Of a DNA stretch of 64,000 nt, positions 44,476-53,677 are shown one piece after another. This DNA is from Melioribacteraceae bacterium. GTDB taxonomy: Bacteria; Bacteroidota; Ignavibacteria; Ignavibacteriales; Melioribacteraceae. Every line of letters starts with the position of its first letter. Within the stretch, counting starts at the first letter, position 1. A model generated the notes under the pieces. That model did no database searches, had not been told where the DNA came from, and saw nothing but the letters and a program-made list of their open reading frames with translations. Position numbers and translations under genes: made by a program. Location: the NCBI GenBank assembly GCA_023230485.1, contig JALNXG010000004.1, forward strand, positions 36,511-100,510, in the 5' to 3' direction.

Positions 44476-46469
44476 TTAGAAGGTTCACTGCATTTACCTT
44501 AATCTCTTTGCTTCTAACCACAGTTGTTTATTCACAGACAATGAACCTAACAACTTATGGTGTTTCACCAAGAGAAGCGAATTTAAACGCAACTGATATC
44601 TTTTCCGTTCAATATAACGGATTAAAGACTGTCGGAGTAAATAGTAAAATCTATTTAAAAGCAACATTAAGCGGTGCAAGATTGAACGCACCGGTTTTTT
44701 CAATAGTAGAAAAACCTGCCGGTTCTGCTGCTGTTTATGGCGGATCAGTTGAAGGTGGTTTAGATTCTTCATCTACTGTTATTCCTTTTACCCCTGATGT
44801 AGTGGGTAAATATATTCTTAGAGTTAAAGATGGCAGTTATCAGTCTGATATCGTTATCAGTGCCGCTAAATATATCGGCGTTGAAAAATGTAAGGATTGC
44901 CATAAATTTGCCGGCTTCGGCGGAGAAATTGTAGAAGCCTGGGAAAAAACAGGTCATGCTAATCAATTAACAGAAGCTTTCAATGGCGAATATACTTCTT
45001 ATTTTAGAGAAACCTGTTTAGCCTGCCATGCAACCGGTTATGATAAAAGAGCTGCTAATGATGGTTTTGATGATTTCACATTCGTTTATCCGACAGTTTT
45101 AGGTGCGGGCGTTAATGATCAATTAGTTGCTCAATATCCTGATGCAATGAAATTATCAAATGTTCAGTGCGAAGCTTGTCACGGACCTGGAAGTGTTCAT
45201 GCTGCTTCTCCACTTAGCTCTAAAGAAAATTCTAAAATTTCTGTTACAATGGATTCTCAGAATTGTGCTTATTGCCATGATAACGGAGCACATCACGTAT
45301 TTGCAGAACAATGGGATTATTCAGCTCACGCTAACCCAACTAGTTCACCAAGTGGTCCTGGACGCGAAAGTTGCGTTAGATGCCATACAGGTTCTGGTTT
45401 CAAAGATTTCGTTGATGGTGTAGCTACTACAAGTACTGATCCTACCTATAATCCTATTTCTTGTGCCGGCTGCCATGAACCTCATAGTAATGAAATTCAA
45501 CATCAATTAAGAAAAGTTGATGTTAAATTATCTAATAACCAAGTTGTCGATCATGGTGGAAGAGGAAGACTTTGTATGAATTGCCATCAGAGCCGTAGAG
45601 ATGCTGCAACTTACACAACAAAATCAGGTTCTCACTATGGACCTCATTATGCTACTCAAGCTGACGTTATCTTAGGAACAAACGTTGTTACATGGGGCAA
45701 AACTATTGCTCAAACTAATCATGATACTGTTGTAAAAGATGCATGCGTTACATGCCACATGCACCCTGATCCATTAGGTGCATCTAAAGTTGCAGTTCAT
45801 CAAGGAGCTCACACTTTCAGTATGAGAAATATTGATACCGGTGAATCTAACATGGACGCTTGTGCTACTTGCCATGGTAGTTCTTTAGGTCTTGATTTCC
45901 ATGACGTTAATTTCTTCTGGAAAGGTACAGGCGATCATGATGGTGATGGCGTTACTGAAGGTTTACAGGAAGAAGTTCACGGCTTAATTGAAAAAGTTAG
46001 TACTTTATTACCAAACCCTGATCCACATGCAGAAACTTCAACTGCATGGACTAGAGTTCAGTTAGAAGCTGCATATAATATCAGAACTATCTATTATGAT
46101 AATAGCTGGGGCATCCATAATCCTAAATTCACTATTGATTTATTGAATACAACTTGGGATGCATTAAATGGTATTACTGATGTTGCTGAAGATAGCGAAA
46201 TTCCAACCGAATTTACTGTTTATCAGAACTATCCGAATCCATTTAATCCAACTACAAATATTAAATTCTCGATTCCAAAAGCATCTAACGTAAAAGTTAT
46301 TGTTTATGATGCTATCGGTAGAGAAGTAAGACAATTAGTAAATAACGAATTGAATGCAGGAACTCATACACTTCAGTTCAATGCTACAAACTTAGCTTCT
46401 GGTATCTATCTTTATAGAATTGAAGCTGGCGAATTTACTAAAGTTAGCAAGATGTTATTAATCAAATAA
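44472..46469 (+). CDS. Nine-heme exported c-type cytochrome with T9SS sorting domain
   Basis: The 665-residue protein begins with a signal peptide (ending VVYSQ). A beta-sandwich (about 25-135) precedes nine C-x2-C-H heme sites: CKDCH (about 140), CLACH, CEACH, CAYCH, CVRCH, CAGCH, CMNCH, CVTCH and CATCH (about 463). The C-terminal 80 residues are a type A sorting domain (NYPNPFNPTTNIKFSIP to KMLLIK). It should therefore be moved across the outer membrane by the T9SS and stay at the surface or be released, where it could carry electrons. The ribosome site AGGAGG is unusually strong for the window, and the gene is less AT-rich than its neighbours, consistent with high expression. No partner cytochrome lies adjacent. 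Confidence 0.95.
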   Translation: MIRRFTAFTLISLLLTTVVYSQTMNLTTYGVSPREANLNATDIFSVQYNGLKTVGVNSKIYLKATLSGARLNAPVFSIVEKPAGSAAVYGGSVEGGLDSSSTVIPFTPDVVGKYILRVKDGSYQSDIVISAAKYIGVEKCKDCHKFAGFGGEIVEAWEKTGHANQLTEAFNGEYTSYFRETCLACHATGYDKRAANDGFDDFTFVYPTVLGAGVNDQLVAQYPDAMKLSNVQCEACHGPGSVHAASPLSSKENSKISVTMDSQNCAYCHDNGAHHVFAEQWDYSAHANPTSSPSGPGRESCVRCHTGSGFKDFVDGVATTSTDPTYNPISCAGCHEPHSNEIQHQLRKVDVKLSNNQVVDHGGRGRLCMNCHQSRRDAATYTTKSGSHYGPHYATQADVILGTNVVTWGKTIAQTNHDTVVKDACVTCHMHPDPLGASKVAVHQGAHTFSMRNIDTGESNMDACATCHGSSLGLDFHDVNFFWKGTGDHDGDGVTEGLQEEVHGLIEKVSTLLPNPDPHAETSTAWTRVQLEAAYNIRTIYYDNSWGIHNPKFTIDLLNTTWDALNGITDVAEDSEIPTEFTVYQNYPNPFNPTTNIKFSIPKASNVKVIVYDAIGREVRQLVNNELNAGTHTLQFNATNLASGIYLYRIEAGEFTKVSKMLLIK

Positions 46470-46493
46470 TTCATCTTAAAATAAAGTTGTAAT

Positions 46494-46523
46494 AAAAAAC
46501 CCGGTCTTAAAGCCGGGTTTTTT
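46494..46523 (+). terminator. Terminator of the cytochrome gene
   Basis: AAAAAACCCGG (46494-46504) and CCGGGTTTTTT (46513-46523) form a GC-centred stem with an 8-base loop and flanking A/T runs on both sides. It could also act on the converging rluD transcript. Confidence 0.88.
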
Positions 46524-46684
46524 ATTTTAAACATGTCGTCAAAATGTTCTCCATCAAATGATTCATAAAGACTTCTGGACGTATTAACTCCAACCAATAG
46601 AATATTTACGGCTGCATATTACATTTTATTAATAAATTGATATTCGGATGGATAATTAATTTCAGTTATTTTGTTTGAGGGTAT

Positions 46685-47668
46685 TTATCTCTTGAGCTTT
46701 TCTAAAAGGAGTTTAAAATCTTCGGGAAGTTCCGATTCAAAGAATAGTTTTTCTTTTGTTTTGGGATGAATAAATCCTAAGGTCTTTGCATGAAGTGCCT
46801 GTCTTGTCATTATATCTAATAAATTATCCACTCGGGTTTTCATTTTAGGCAGTTCAAGTCCGTAAGCAATTCTTCTTCCGCCATATACGGGATCTCCAAA
46901 TATTGGTCTATTTATGTGAGATAAATGCACTCTAATTTGATGTGTTCTGCCGGTCATTAATTTTAGTTTTACTAACGATGCAAATTCAAATTCTTTCAAA
47001 ACTTCGTAAAATGTATGAGCGTGCTTACCTTCTGTTTCACTTACAGTAAACACCTTTCTGTCTTTATTGCTTCTCGTAATATTGGCAATTATTTCACCTT
47101 TCGGATCTTTAAAAATACCCCAGCATACAGCCCAATATTCTCTATCGATTGTATGATGAAAAAATTGTTTAGCTAATTGAGCATGAGTCCATTCATCTTT
47201 TGCCACAAGCAATATACCGCTTGTTTCTTTATCTATTCGATGAACAATTCCCGGTCGTGTAGGTTCTTCATTAAGTTTACTAAGTTTATTTGTGTGATGA
47301 AGAAGTGCATTTACTAATGTGCCGGTAAAGTTTCCTAATGACGGATGAGCAACCATACCTGCAGCTTTATTTACTAATAGTAAATATTCATCTTCATAAA
47401 TAATATCTAATGGAATGTCTTCGGCTTCCGTAAATTCAGGTCGGGGAACAGTCGGTATAACAACATCAATTATATCACCTGCATTGACGATATAATTTGC
47501 TTTAATTACTTCTCCGTTTACGCGGACGCATTCTGCTTTTATTAATTTTTGGATTCTTGTTCGGGATGCATTTTCAATAGAATTTGTAAGGAAAAGATCG
47601 ATCCTTTCCTTCTTTTTGCCTGCCGGAATTTCAATATGTATTTTCTTCTCAGTTACTAATTTTGCCAT
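46685..47668 (-). CDS. rluD: RluA-family pseudouridine synthase (RluD-type)
   Basis: RluD-type enzymes make pseudouridines in helix 69 of 23S rRNA. The 327-residue protein has an N-terminal S4 RNA-binding domain (about 15-75: KKERIDLFLTNSIENASRTR). The catalytic domain carries Asp in PGIVHRIDKETSGILLVAKD and the conserved LMTGRTHQIRVHLSHI. The C-terminal half is full length. It is the last gene of the yggS-to-rluD run; its start overlaps the lspA end by 20 bases, an order (lspA-rluD) widely conserved in bacteria. Confidence 0.96.
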   Translation of the reverse strand: MAKLVTEKKIHIEIPAGKKKERIDLFLTNSIENASRTRIQKLIKAECVRVNGEVIKANYIVNAGDIIDVVIPTVPRPEFTEAEDIPLDIIYEDEYLLLVNKAAGMVAHPSLGNFTGTLVNALLHHTNKLSKLNEEPTRPGIVHRIDKETSGILLVAKDEWTHAQLAKQFFHHTIDREYWAVCWGIFKDPKGEIIANITRSNKDRKVFTVSETEGKHAHTFYEVLKEFEFASLVKLKLMTGRTHQIRVHLSHINRPIFGDPVYGGRRIAYGLELPKMKTRVDNLLDIMTRQALHAKTLGFIHPKTKEKLFFESELPEDFKLLLEKLKR

Positions 47669-48311
47669 CTTCGGTTGGTGTAGAATCTCCCGCTGCCTCG
47701 TTTATACTTTCTAAATTATCAATTGGTAATACATCATGTGGAGTATCAGCTACCACCGGTTCATTGCTTTTTGATGGGATCGATTTATGGAATATTAGTA
47801 AAATAATAACACCTATCGTTACACTTGCATCTGCTATATTAAAGATGGGCCAGCGATCATAAGTATGACCGAAAATTGTAAAATCCCAAAAATCAACATT
47901 AAAAAAATCTACAACTTTTCCATAAAATAAAGGTGCATAATCATAAAAAATACCATAGAACATTCTATCTATTAAATTACCAACCGCTCCGCCAAGAATA
48001 AATGCCAATGACACTTTCAGTGCTAAACTCTCTTTTCTAACTTTATATAGATAGATTAATATACCGATGCTTGCAAATAAAGAAAATAAGGAAAGAAGTA
48101 ATTTTGAATTATTACTTACATCGATTCCGAATGCCATACCAGGATTTTCAACAAATGTTATTTTAAAAAATTCACCAATTACAGGAATGCTATCTCCATA
48201 AAACATTCCTTCATGTGATATATTTAATAACGGTATCTTACCACCTTTAACTAAAAATTTAGTTAATTGATCTACAACTACAATAACTGCCGATAAAATT
48301 AAAACTCTCAA
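47649..48311 (-). CDS. lspA: Lipoprotein signal peptidase (signal peptidase II)
   Basis: LspA removes signal peptides from prolipoproteins after lipidation. The 220-residue protein has four membrane helices. The two catalytic aspartates lie in GGAVGNLIDRM and FNIADASVTIG, and the conserved VENPGMAFGI is present. It is longer than usual (about 160-170) because of an insert around the loop before the last helix and a hydrophilic tail of about 40 residues (SIPSKSNEPVV onward), features seen in this phylum. The start is TTG at 48311 with GGAA upstream. The gene lies 15 bases after the DksA-like gene and overlaps rluD by 20. Confidence 0.96.
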   Translation of the reverse strand: MRVLILSAVIVVVDQLTKFLVKGGKIPLLNISHEGMFYGDSIPVIGEFFKITFVENPGMAFGIDVSNNSKLLLSLFSLFASIGILIYLYKVRKESLALKVSLAFILGGAVGNLIDRMFYGIFYDYAPLFYGKVVDFFNVDFWDFTIFGHTYDRWPIFNIADASVTIGVIILLIFHKSIPSKSNEPVVADTPHDVLPIDNLESINEAAGDSTPTEDGKISN

Positions 48312-48326
48312 TAGTATTCCAAATAT

Positions 48327-49019
48327 TTATTGTTTCATTTTTTGTTTAACTTGAAGACAATGCTGGGTATGAGGCACAGCCATTAGTCTATCTTTTGGTA
48401 TCAATGGACACGTGGCGCAAAGATGCTGCGGTTCATCGATACATTCAATGCAAATTCCATAAGTGCCATTATCAATTCTTTGAAGGGCATCATCTAAATA
48501 ACCGAGAAATTTATTCTCCCTCTGTGCCCATAGATAGAGTTTTTCTCTTTCCATTGCATCAGTTCCCTGCTCAGCCATATGAAGTGAATAAGGAGAATTT
48601 TCATTAACATATTGACCCGTTGTAGGATCCATCATCTGATCCTTAAGGATTTGAAGTTGTTCGATAATTTCATTTCTTTTATCAAAAATAACTTTTTTAA
48701 ATTCTTCAAGATCCCTTTTCGAATAACCCTGAATCTTCTTAACCTTCTTTGAAGGAGAAATCACTTCCACATGTTCTAAAGTCTTAGCATTTGATTTTTT
48801 CTTAGATGCAGGTTTTGCATTAGATTTAGTTTTTACCGGTTTAGCAGCAGCTACTTTTTTCTTTGGAACCGGATTATCAGAAGATTTTGTTCCTTTAGTT
48901 ACTAATTTAGTAACAGCTTTTTTCTTCTCAACCTTTGCTTTAGCCGGTTTTGGAGCTGCTTTATTTACAGTTTTTGCGTTACCCTTTTTTACCGTTTTTT
49001 TAGCCTCTGTTTTTGCCAT
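48327..49019 (-). CDS. DksA/TraR-family protein with a long lysine-rich N-terminal tail
   Basis: The 230-residue protein has a Lys/Ala-rich N-terminal tail of about 95 residues, with repeated KKxxxKxxxK patterns resembling histone H1. A DksA/YteA-like coiled coil follows (about 100-160: YSKRDLEEFKKVIFDKRNEI), then the zinc region CIECIDEPQHLCATC. The usual second C-x2-C of DksA is altered: HCLQVKQ replaces C-x-x-C, with an extra CATC inserted before RLMAVPHTQHC. Metal binding is therefore probably modified, not absent. DksA-like proteins act on RNA polymerase. The gene sits 21 bases after ileS and 15 before lspA, as yteA/dksA-type genes do in several phyla. The tail suggests nucleic-acid binding. 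Confidence 0.85.
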   Translation of the reverse strand: MAKTEAKKTVKKGNAKTVNKAAPKPAKAKVEKKKAVTKLVTKGTKSSDNPVPKKKVAAAKPVKTKSNAKPASKKKSNAKTLEHVEVISPSKKVKKIQGYSKRDLEEFKKVIFDKRNEIIEQLQILKDQMMDPTTGQYVNENSPYSLHMAEQGTDAMEREKLYLWAQRENKFLGYLDDALQRIDNGTYGICIECIDEPQHLCATCPLIPKDRLMAVPHTQHCLQVKQKMKQ

Positions 49020-49040
49020 CTTTTGCCTCCACTTAAACTT

Positions 49041-52000
49041 TTAATTCGATTTTGCTACTAGTATTCTTAATTTATGTTCGCCGATCTCAAATTCCTGCTC
49101 GTGACCCTCTGCACCCTCAATGCCACTATAAAAAATCGCATCAGCAAGGATTTCATTAGAAATATAATCTTTGAATTGGCTAACATAATCAATTAATTTC
49201 AAATCCGCATCAATAAAAACTCTAATTCTATCTATTACGTCAAATCCGGCATCTTTTCTCATATTTTGTACTCGATTTACGAATTCACGGGCATATCCCT
49301 CTGCAATAAGAGCTTCAGTTAATTCTGTATCTATCGCAACTGTTACGCCCTCCTCTGATTCTACTAACCATCCTTCAATCTCATGACTAACGATCTCGAC
49401 TTCATTTTTTGTAATTACAACATCAGTATTCTCAATATTCAGCGTCAGAGTTCCATTATGTTCTAATACAGAAATTTGGTCTTTAGTCAAATCTTTAATT
49501 GCATTTGTCAACGGCTTAACCAATTTACCATATTTAGGACCAATTGCTTTGAAATTAGGTTTCGCTGTTTTATTTACTATCTGTGTATCATCTTCTACAA
49601 CAATCAATTCTTTGATATTTACTTCTTCTAAAATCACTTCACGCATTGCATTAACTGCTTCTCGTTTAGAATGTTCTACAACTACCATCATTTTTTTAAG
49701 TGGCTGACGAACTTTTAAATTATGCTTTGCGCGCATTGATCTCGAAAGATAAACAGCTTTTTGTGCTAAATCCATCTTTTCTTCAAGCTCTATATCAAAA
49801 TATTCATTTTTTGAAAATTCAACCAGATGAATCGATTCAGCATTTTCATTTTTCGTAACTGAATTTAGATTATGAAAAATCTCTTCTGCTATGAAAGGAG
49901 AAAATGGTGCTGTAATTTTGCATACTGTTACTAAGCATTCATATAGAGTCTGATAAGCAGATACTTTATTTTTATTTATATCTGATTTCCAGAATCTTCT
50001 TCTGCTTCTTCTTACATACCAATTTGATAACTGATCAATAGTGAAAGATGATATTGAGCGCGCAGCTCTTGTTACATCATAATTATCCATCATCACTTCA
50101 TAATCTTTTACAAGTGTATTCAGCTTAGAGATAATCCATCTATCTATTTCAGGTCGTTCCTGATATGGTATTAATTCTTCACTAAAATCAAACTTATCTA
50201 TATTAGCATATAGAGCAAAGAAATTATATGTATTTAATAATGTACCAAAAAACTTTCTCTGTACTTCTAAAATTCCTTCCTCATCAAAAAGTGTCGATTT
50301 CCATGGAGGTGATGTTGTAACCAAATACCATCTCGTGGCATCAGCACCATATTTATCAAAAAGAGAAAATGGATCAACTGTATTGCCTTTCGATTTGGAC
50401 ATCTTCTGCCCATCTTTATCGAGAATTAATTCATTGACTATCAAATTCTTATATGAGACATTATCAAAAAGCATTGTCCCTATTGCATGAAGCGTATAGA
50501 ACCAACCTCTAGTTTGATCAATACCCTCGCATATAAAATCAGCCGGATAATTTTTCTCAAATAATTCTTTATTCTCAAACGGATAATGATATTGAGCAAA
50601 AGGCATTGAACCGGAATCAAACCATACATCTATTAATTCAGGAGTGCGGGTATAGATTTTTCCATTGCGTTCAAATTTTACTTCATCAACATAAGGTTTA
50701 TGAAGATCGATATTTTCTAATTCACTTACCGGAATTCGCTTACCACCTTTTTCAATGAATCCTTCTTTAAATTCTTCAATTGAACCGACTGCAAATGTAT
50801 CTCCATCAACGCTAACCCAAATAGGAAGTGGTGTAGCCCAAAAACGATCGCGTGATAAAGCCCAATCTTTATTCTCTTCTAACCAGTTACCAAATCTTCC
50901 GCTGCCCACCTCAGGTGGATACCAATTGATGGTCTTATTCAATTGAACCATTCTATCTGCAATTGAAGTAGTTCTAATAAACCACGATTCACGTGCATAA
51001 TAGATTACAGGAACGTTATCGAATCTCCAGCTAAATGGGTAAGAGTGAATAATAGTCTCTTTTTTATAAAGACTTCCCTGCTCTTTTAATTTTATAATGA
51101 TTCCTTGATCGGCATCTTTAACAAACTGTCCTTTGAAATCAGTAACTTCTTCTGTGAAAAGACCACCGCGTGTAACAGGTTGTAAGAATGGTAAATCATA
51201 CTTTTTAGAAATTTCATAATCATCAGCACCAAACGCAGGGGACATGTGAACTATTCCTGAACCATCGCCGGTACTTACAAAATCCGCCTCAACAGCATAA
51301 AATGCTTTTTTATCAACCTTCAAATAATGGAATAACTGTTCATATTCCAAACCTGCTAATTCGTGTCCCTTAAATTCGCTTATTATTTCGTATTCACCTC
51401 TAAGAACGACCAATCTTTCCTTAGCAAGAATTAAATATTTTTCTTCTGTTTTTACTTTTACATAATCTATATCAGGACCAACGGCAATAGCAACGTTTGA
51501 AATCAAGGTCCATGGTGTTGTTGTCCAAACTAAAAAGAAAGTATTATCATCTTTTGAAAATTCAGAATCTTTTAATTTCAGCATCACATAAACAGAAGGG
51601 TCTTTGGTATCTTTGTACCCTAAAGCTAATTCATGAGAAGAAAGAACAGTTTCAGAACGAGGACACTGTGGAACAATTTTATAATCTTTATAAATCAATC
51701 CTTTATCAAAAAGTGTTTTTAATGCCCACCAAACAGATTCAATATAATTATTGTCACATGTGATATAAGCATCATCTAATGTAACCCAGTACCCCATACG
51801 GGTAGTCATTCTTTCCCAAATATCTTTGTATGTAAAAACTGAATTTCTACATGCTTCATTATATTTTTCAACACCAAAAACCGGAATCTCGCTTTTGCTT
51901 TTAATACCTAAAGCTTTTTCCACTTCAATTTCAACAGGAAGTCCATGTGTGTCCCATCCTGCTTTCCTATTTACTCTAAATCCTTGAGTAGTTTTATATC

Positions 52001-52208
52001 TGCAAATAAGGTCTTTTAATGTGCGCGCCATAACGTGATGAAGCCCCGGTTTACCATTCGCAGTTGGAGGACCTTCATAAAATGTAAATGGTTTGCTTTC
52101 CGGTCGGCTGGTTACACTTTTTTCGAATATTTGATTCTTTTCCCAGAATTCCAGTATCCTTTCTTCAATTTCAGGATAATTTACTTTGTCAGAAAATTGT
52201 TTAAACAT
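49041..52208 (-). CDS. ileS: Isoleucyl-tRNA synthetase, type 2 (eukaryote-like) with GLHH signature
   Basis: The 1055-residue length and overall motifs mark the eukaryote-like IleRS2 class rather than the common bacterial IleRS1. KMSKSKGN is normal. The class I HIGH-type signature is PTANGKPGLHHVMART: residues 55-58 read G-L-H-H instead of H-x-G-H. An editing domain (CP1) spans about 200-400, and no zinc-ribbon C-terminus like that of E. coli IleS is apparent. The enzyme charges tRNA-Ile and edits valine. It lies 27 bases after the membrane coiled-coil gene and 21 before the DksA-like gene, in the yggS-to-rluD run. The altered signature is discussed in the findings. Confidence 0.97.
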   Translation of the reverse strand: MFKQFSDKVNYPEIEERILEFWEKNQIFEKSVTSRPESKPFTFYEGPPTANGKPGLHHVMARTLKDLICRYKTTQGFRVNRKAGWDTHGLPVEIEVEKALGIKSKSEIPVFGVEKYNEACRNSVFTYKDIWERMTTRMGYWVTLDDAYITCDNNYIESVWWALKTLFDKGLIYKDYKIVPQCPRSETVLSSHELALGYKDTKDPSVYVMLKLKDSEFSKDDNTFFLVWTTTPWTLISNVAIAVGPDIDYVKVKTEEKYLILAKERLVVLRGEYEIISEFKGHELAGLEYEQLFHYLKVDKKAFYAVEADFVSTGDGSGIVHMSPAFGADDYEISKKYDLPFLQPVTRGGLFTEEVTDFKGQFVKDADQGIIIKLKEQGSLYKKETIIHSYPFSWRFDNVPVIYYARESWFIRTTSIADRMVQLNKTINWYPPEVGSGRFGNWLEENKDWALSRDRFWATPLPIWVSVDGDTFAVGSIEEFKEGFIEKGGKRIPVSELENIDLHKPYVDEVKFERNGKIYTRTPELIDVWFDSGSMPFAQYHYPFENKELFEKNYPADFICEGIDQTRGWFYTLHAIGTMLFDNVSYKNLIVNELILDKDGQKMSKSKGNTVDPFSLFDKYGADATRWYLVTTSPPWKSTLFDEEGILEVQRKFFGTLLNTYNFFALYANIDKFDFSEELIPYQERPEIDRWIISKLNTLVKDYEVMMDNYDVTRAARSISSFTIDQLSNWYVRRSRRRFWKSDINKNKVSAYQTLYECLVTVCKITAPFSPFIAEEIFHNLNSVTKNENAESIHLVEFSKNEYFDIELEEKMDLAQKAVYLSRSMRAKHNLKVRQPLKKMMVVVEHSKREAVNAMREVILEEVNIKELIVVEDDTQIVNKTAKPNFKAIGPKYGKLVKPLTNAIKDLTKDQISVLEHNGTLTLNIENTDVVITKNEVEIVSHEIEGWLVESEEGVTVAIDTELTEALIAEGYAREFVNRVQNMRKDAGFDVIDRIRVFIDADLKLIDYVSQFKDYISNEILADAIFYSGIEGAEGHEQEFEIGEHKLRILVAKSN

Positions 52209-52235
52209 TAGCTCTTACTTTTAATTATTGATATA

Positions 52236-52856
52236 TTAATTATCGTTCTTTTCTTCTTCATAAGACTTTAATAAATCTTTTTCTACTGCAATAAATTCTT
52301 TTAGTTTTCGTTCAATATTTTTCTTCCGCTCAGTTATATCGGTTAAGCTCTTCTGTGCTTCAAATAATATTTTGTTAGCATTAAGCTGAGCTTCTTCAAT
52401 AATTATTTTAGCATCTCGTTTAGCATCATTCAACAACTTTTTATGATCTTCGGTATCATTTTTTTTTTCGACTTGATTATTCTGAAGTGAGAAAACTTCG
52501 CTTACAGCCATTCCAAAAAATCCATAAGCTCCTAATGTTATATTCCTAAGAGTATAAAGAATAATGTTTTCAACCATCATATCAGAGAGACCGAAATATC
52601 CGTTAAGTACTGAAACCATAATTGAAGCGATAAAAGCGGAAGCAACAATAACCGCAAACATAATTTTACCGCCATGAACCCAGCCAAGAGTTTTATTAAT
52701 TAGCCAGCCGCATGCAAATGCAAATAAGGATAAAACAAACCAAACTGAAAAATCTTGATAACCCGCTTTGAATACATCAGTGCTTAGAAAATTCGAAGCA
52801 AATAATATAAAAGTCAGGAGCGCTGCAGTTAAATAATATTTGTTAGATTTTATCAA
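52236..52856 (-). CDS. Four-helix membrane protein with cytoplasmic coiled coil, DivIVA-neighbour
   Basis: I do not recognise this 206-residue protein. The N-terminal part has four membrane helices (about 7-30, 36-54, 65-85 and 95-120). A hydrophilic helix (about 130-206) follows, with repeats such as AKRDAKIIIEEAQLNANKIL. This stretch resembles the DivIVA-type coiled coil encoded two genes upstream (KQSALMIKEAELKSQQIV). The start is TTG at 52856, overlapping the punA stop (TTGA); no ATG is available nearby, and the ribosome site is weak. Its place in the division-gene run suggests it anchors or partners the DivIVA protein at the membrane. That role is inference. Confidence 0.75.
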   Translation of the reverse strand: MIKSNKYYLTAALLTFILFASNFLSTDVFKAGYQDFSVWFVLSLFAFACGWLINKTLGWVHGGKIMFAVIVASAFIASIMVSVLNGYFGLSDMMVENIILYTLRNITLGAYGFFGMAVSEVFSLQNNQVEKKNDTEDHKKLLNDAKRDAKIIIEEAQLNANKILFEAQKSLTDITERKKNIERKLKEFIAVEKDLLKSYEEEKNDN

Positions 52857-53677
52857 TTTAATCTCTTTATTACTTCTTTCATTAATAAAGTTAATTTTGG
52901 TTCAGCTTTCATTGCTATCTCAATAATTTCTTTTACGTCCACCGGTCTTAACGTTTCAGGGAAACATTCGTCAGTAATAATACTTACTCCTAAAACTTTC
53001 ATTCCCATATGATTTGCAGCAATATTTTCGGGCACAGTGGACATTCCAACAACATCGGCTCCGGTAGCTCTTAAAAATCGGTATTCTGCTTTTGTTTCTA
53101 AATTTGGACCGGGAACTGCGACATAAACTCCTTTCTGAATCTTTATTTTATTTTCTAAAGCCACCTCTTCTGCAATATCGATTAAGTCTAAAGAATAAGG
53201 TTCGCTCATATCAGGGAAACGTGGTCCGAGTTCATCTTCATTTTTCCCAATTAATGGATTATCGCCAAGCAAATTAATATGATCAACCATTAGCATTAAA
53301 TCACCTCTCTTATATAAAGGATTCATTCCTCCACAAGCATTAGAAACTACCAATGTTTTAACACCAAGAAATTTCATTACTCTTATTGGATATGTAATTT
53401 CCTGCATTGTATATCCTTCGTAATAATGGAATCTGCCCTGCATTGCAACTACATTCTTACCTGATATCTTTCCGAATATTAATTTTCCTCTATGCGATTC
53501 AACAGTTGACAAAGGAAAATGTGGCAATTCTTCATAATCAAATTGGTGCTCTATCTCAATTTCATTCACTAATCCGCCGAGACCTGTTCCAAGCACGATG
53601 CCTATCTCATAATCATTTTTAGTTTTCTTTCTTATGACTTCTAAAGTCTCATTAACAAATTTCAGTAATTCACTCAT
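52853..53677 (-). CDS. punA: Purine nucleoside phosphorylase (trimeric class I)
   Basis: PNP splits purine nucleosides with phosphate to base plus ribose-1-phosphate (salvage). The 274 residues fit the trimeric PNP-I/MTAP family. Visible are GTGLGGL near the N-terminus, HRGKLIFG, NACGGMNPLYKRGDLMLM and the substrate motif GPNLETKAEYRF, followed by VVGMSTVPE. It overlaps divIVA by 4 bases (ATGA) and the membrane coiled-coil gene by 4 bases, so it is embedded in the division-gene run without an obvious functional link. No abnormality is visible. Confidence 0.95.
   Translation of the reverse strand: MSELLKFVNETLEVIRKKTKNDYEIGIVLGTGLGGLVNEIEIEHQFDYEELPHFPLSTVESHRGKLIFGKISGKNVVAMQGRFHYYEGYTMQEITYPIRVMKFLGVKTLVVSNACGGMNPLYKRGDLMLMVDHINLLGDNPLIGKNEDELGPRFPDMSEPYSLDLIDIAEEVALENKIKIQKGVYVAVPGPNLETKAEYRFLRATGADVVGMSTVPENIAANHMGMKVLGVSIITDECFPETLRPVDVKEIIEIAMKAEPKLTLLMKEVIKRLN

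Noticed and set aside
44494..44772. 92-codon minus-strand frame inside the cytochrome gene
   Set aside because: Shadow of a real gene with clear heme motifs; the frame is Leu/Arg-rich without domains.
46412..46597. Minus-strand 61-codon frame across the cytochrome 3' end and its terminator
   Set aside because: It would translate through a strong terminator hairpin and the cytochrome's sorting domain on the opposite strand; no known domain is seen.
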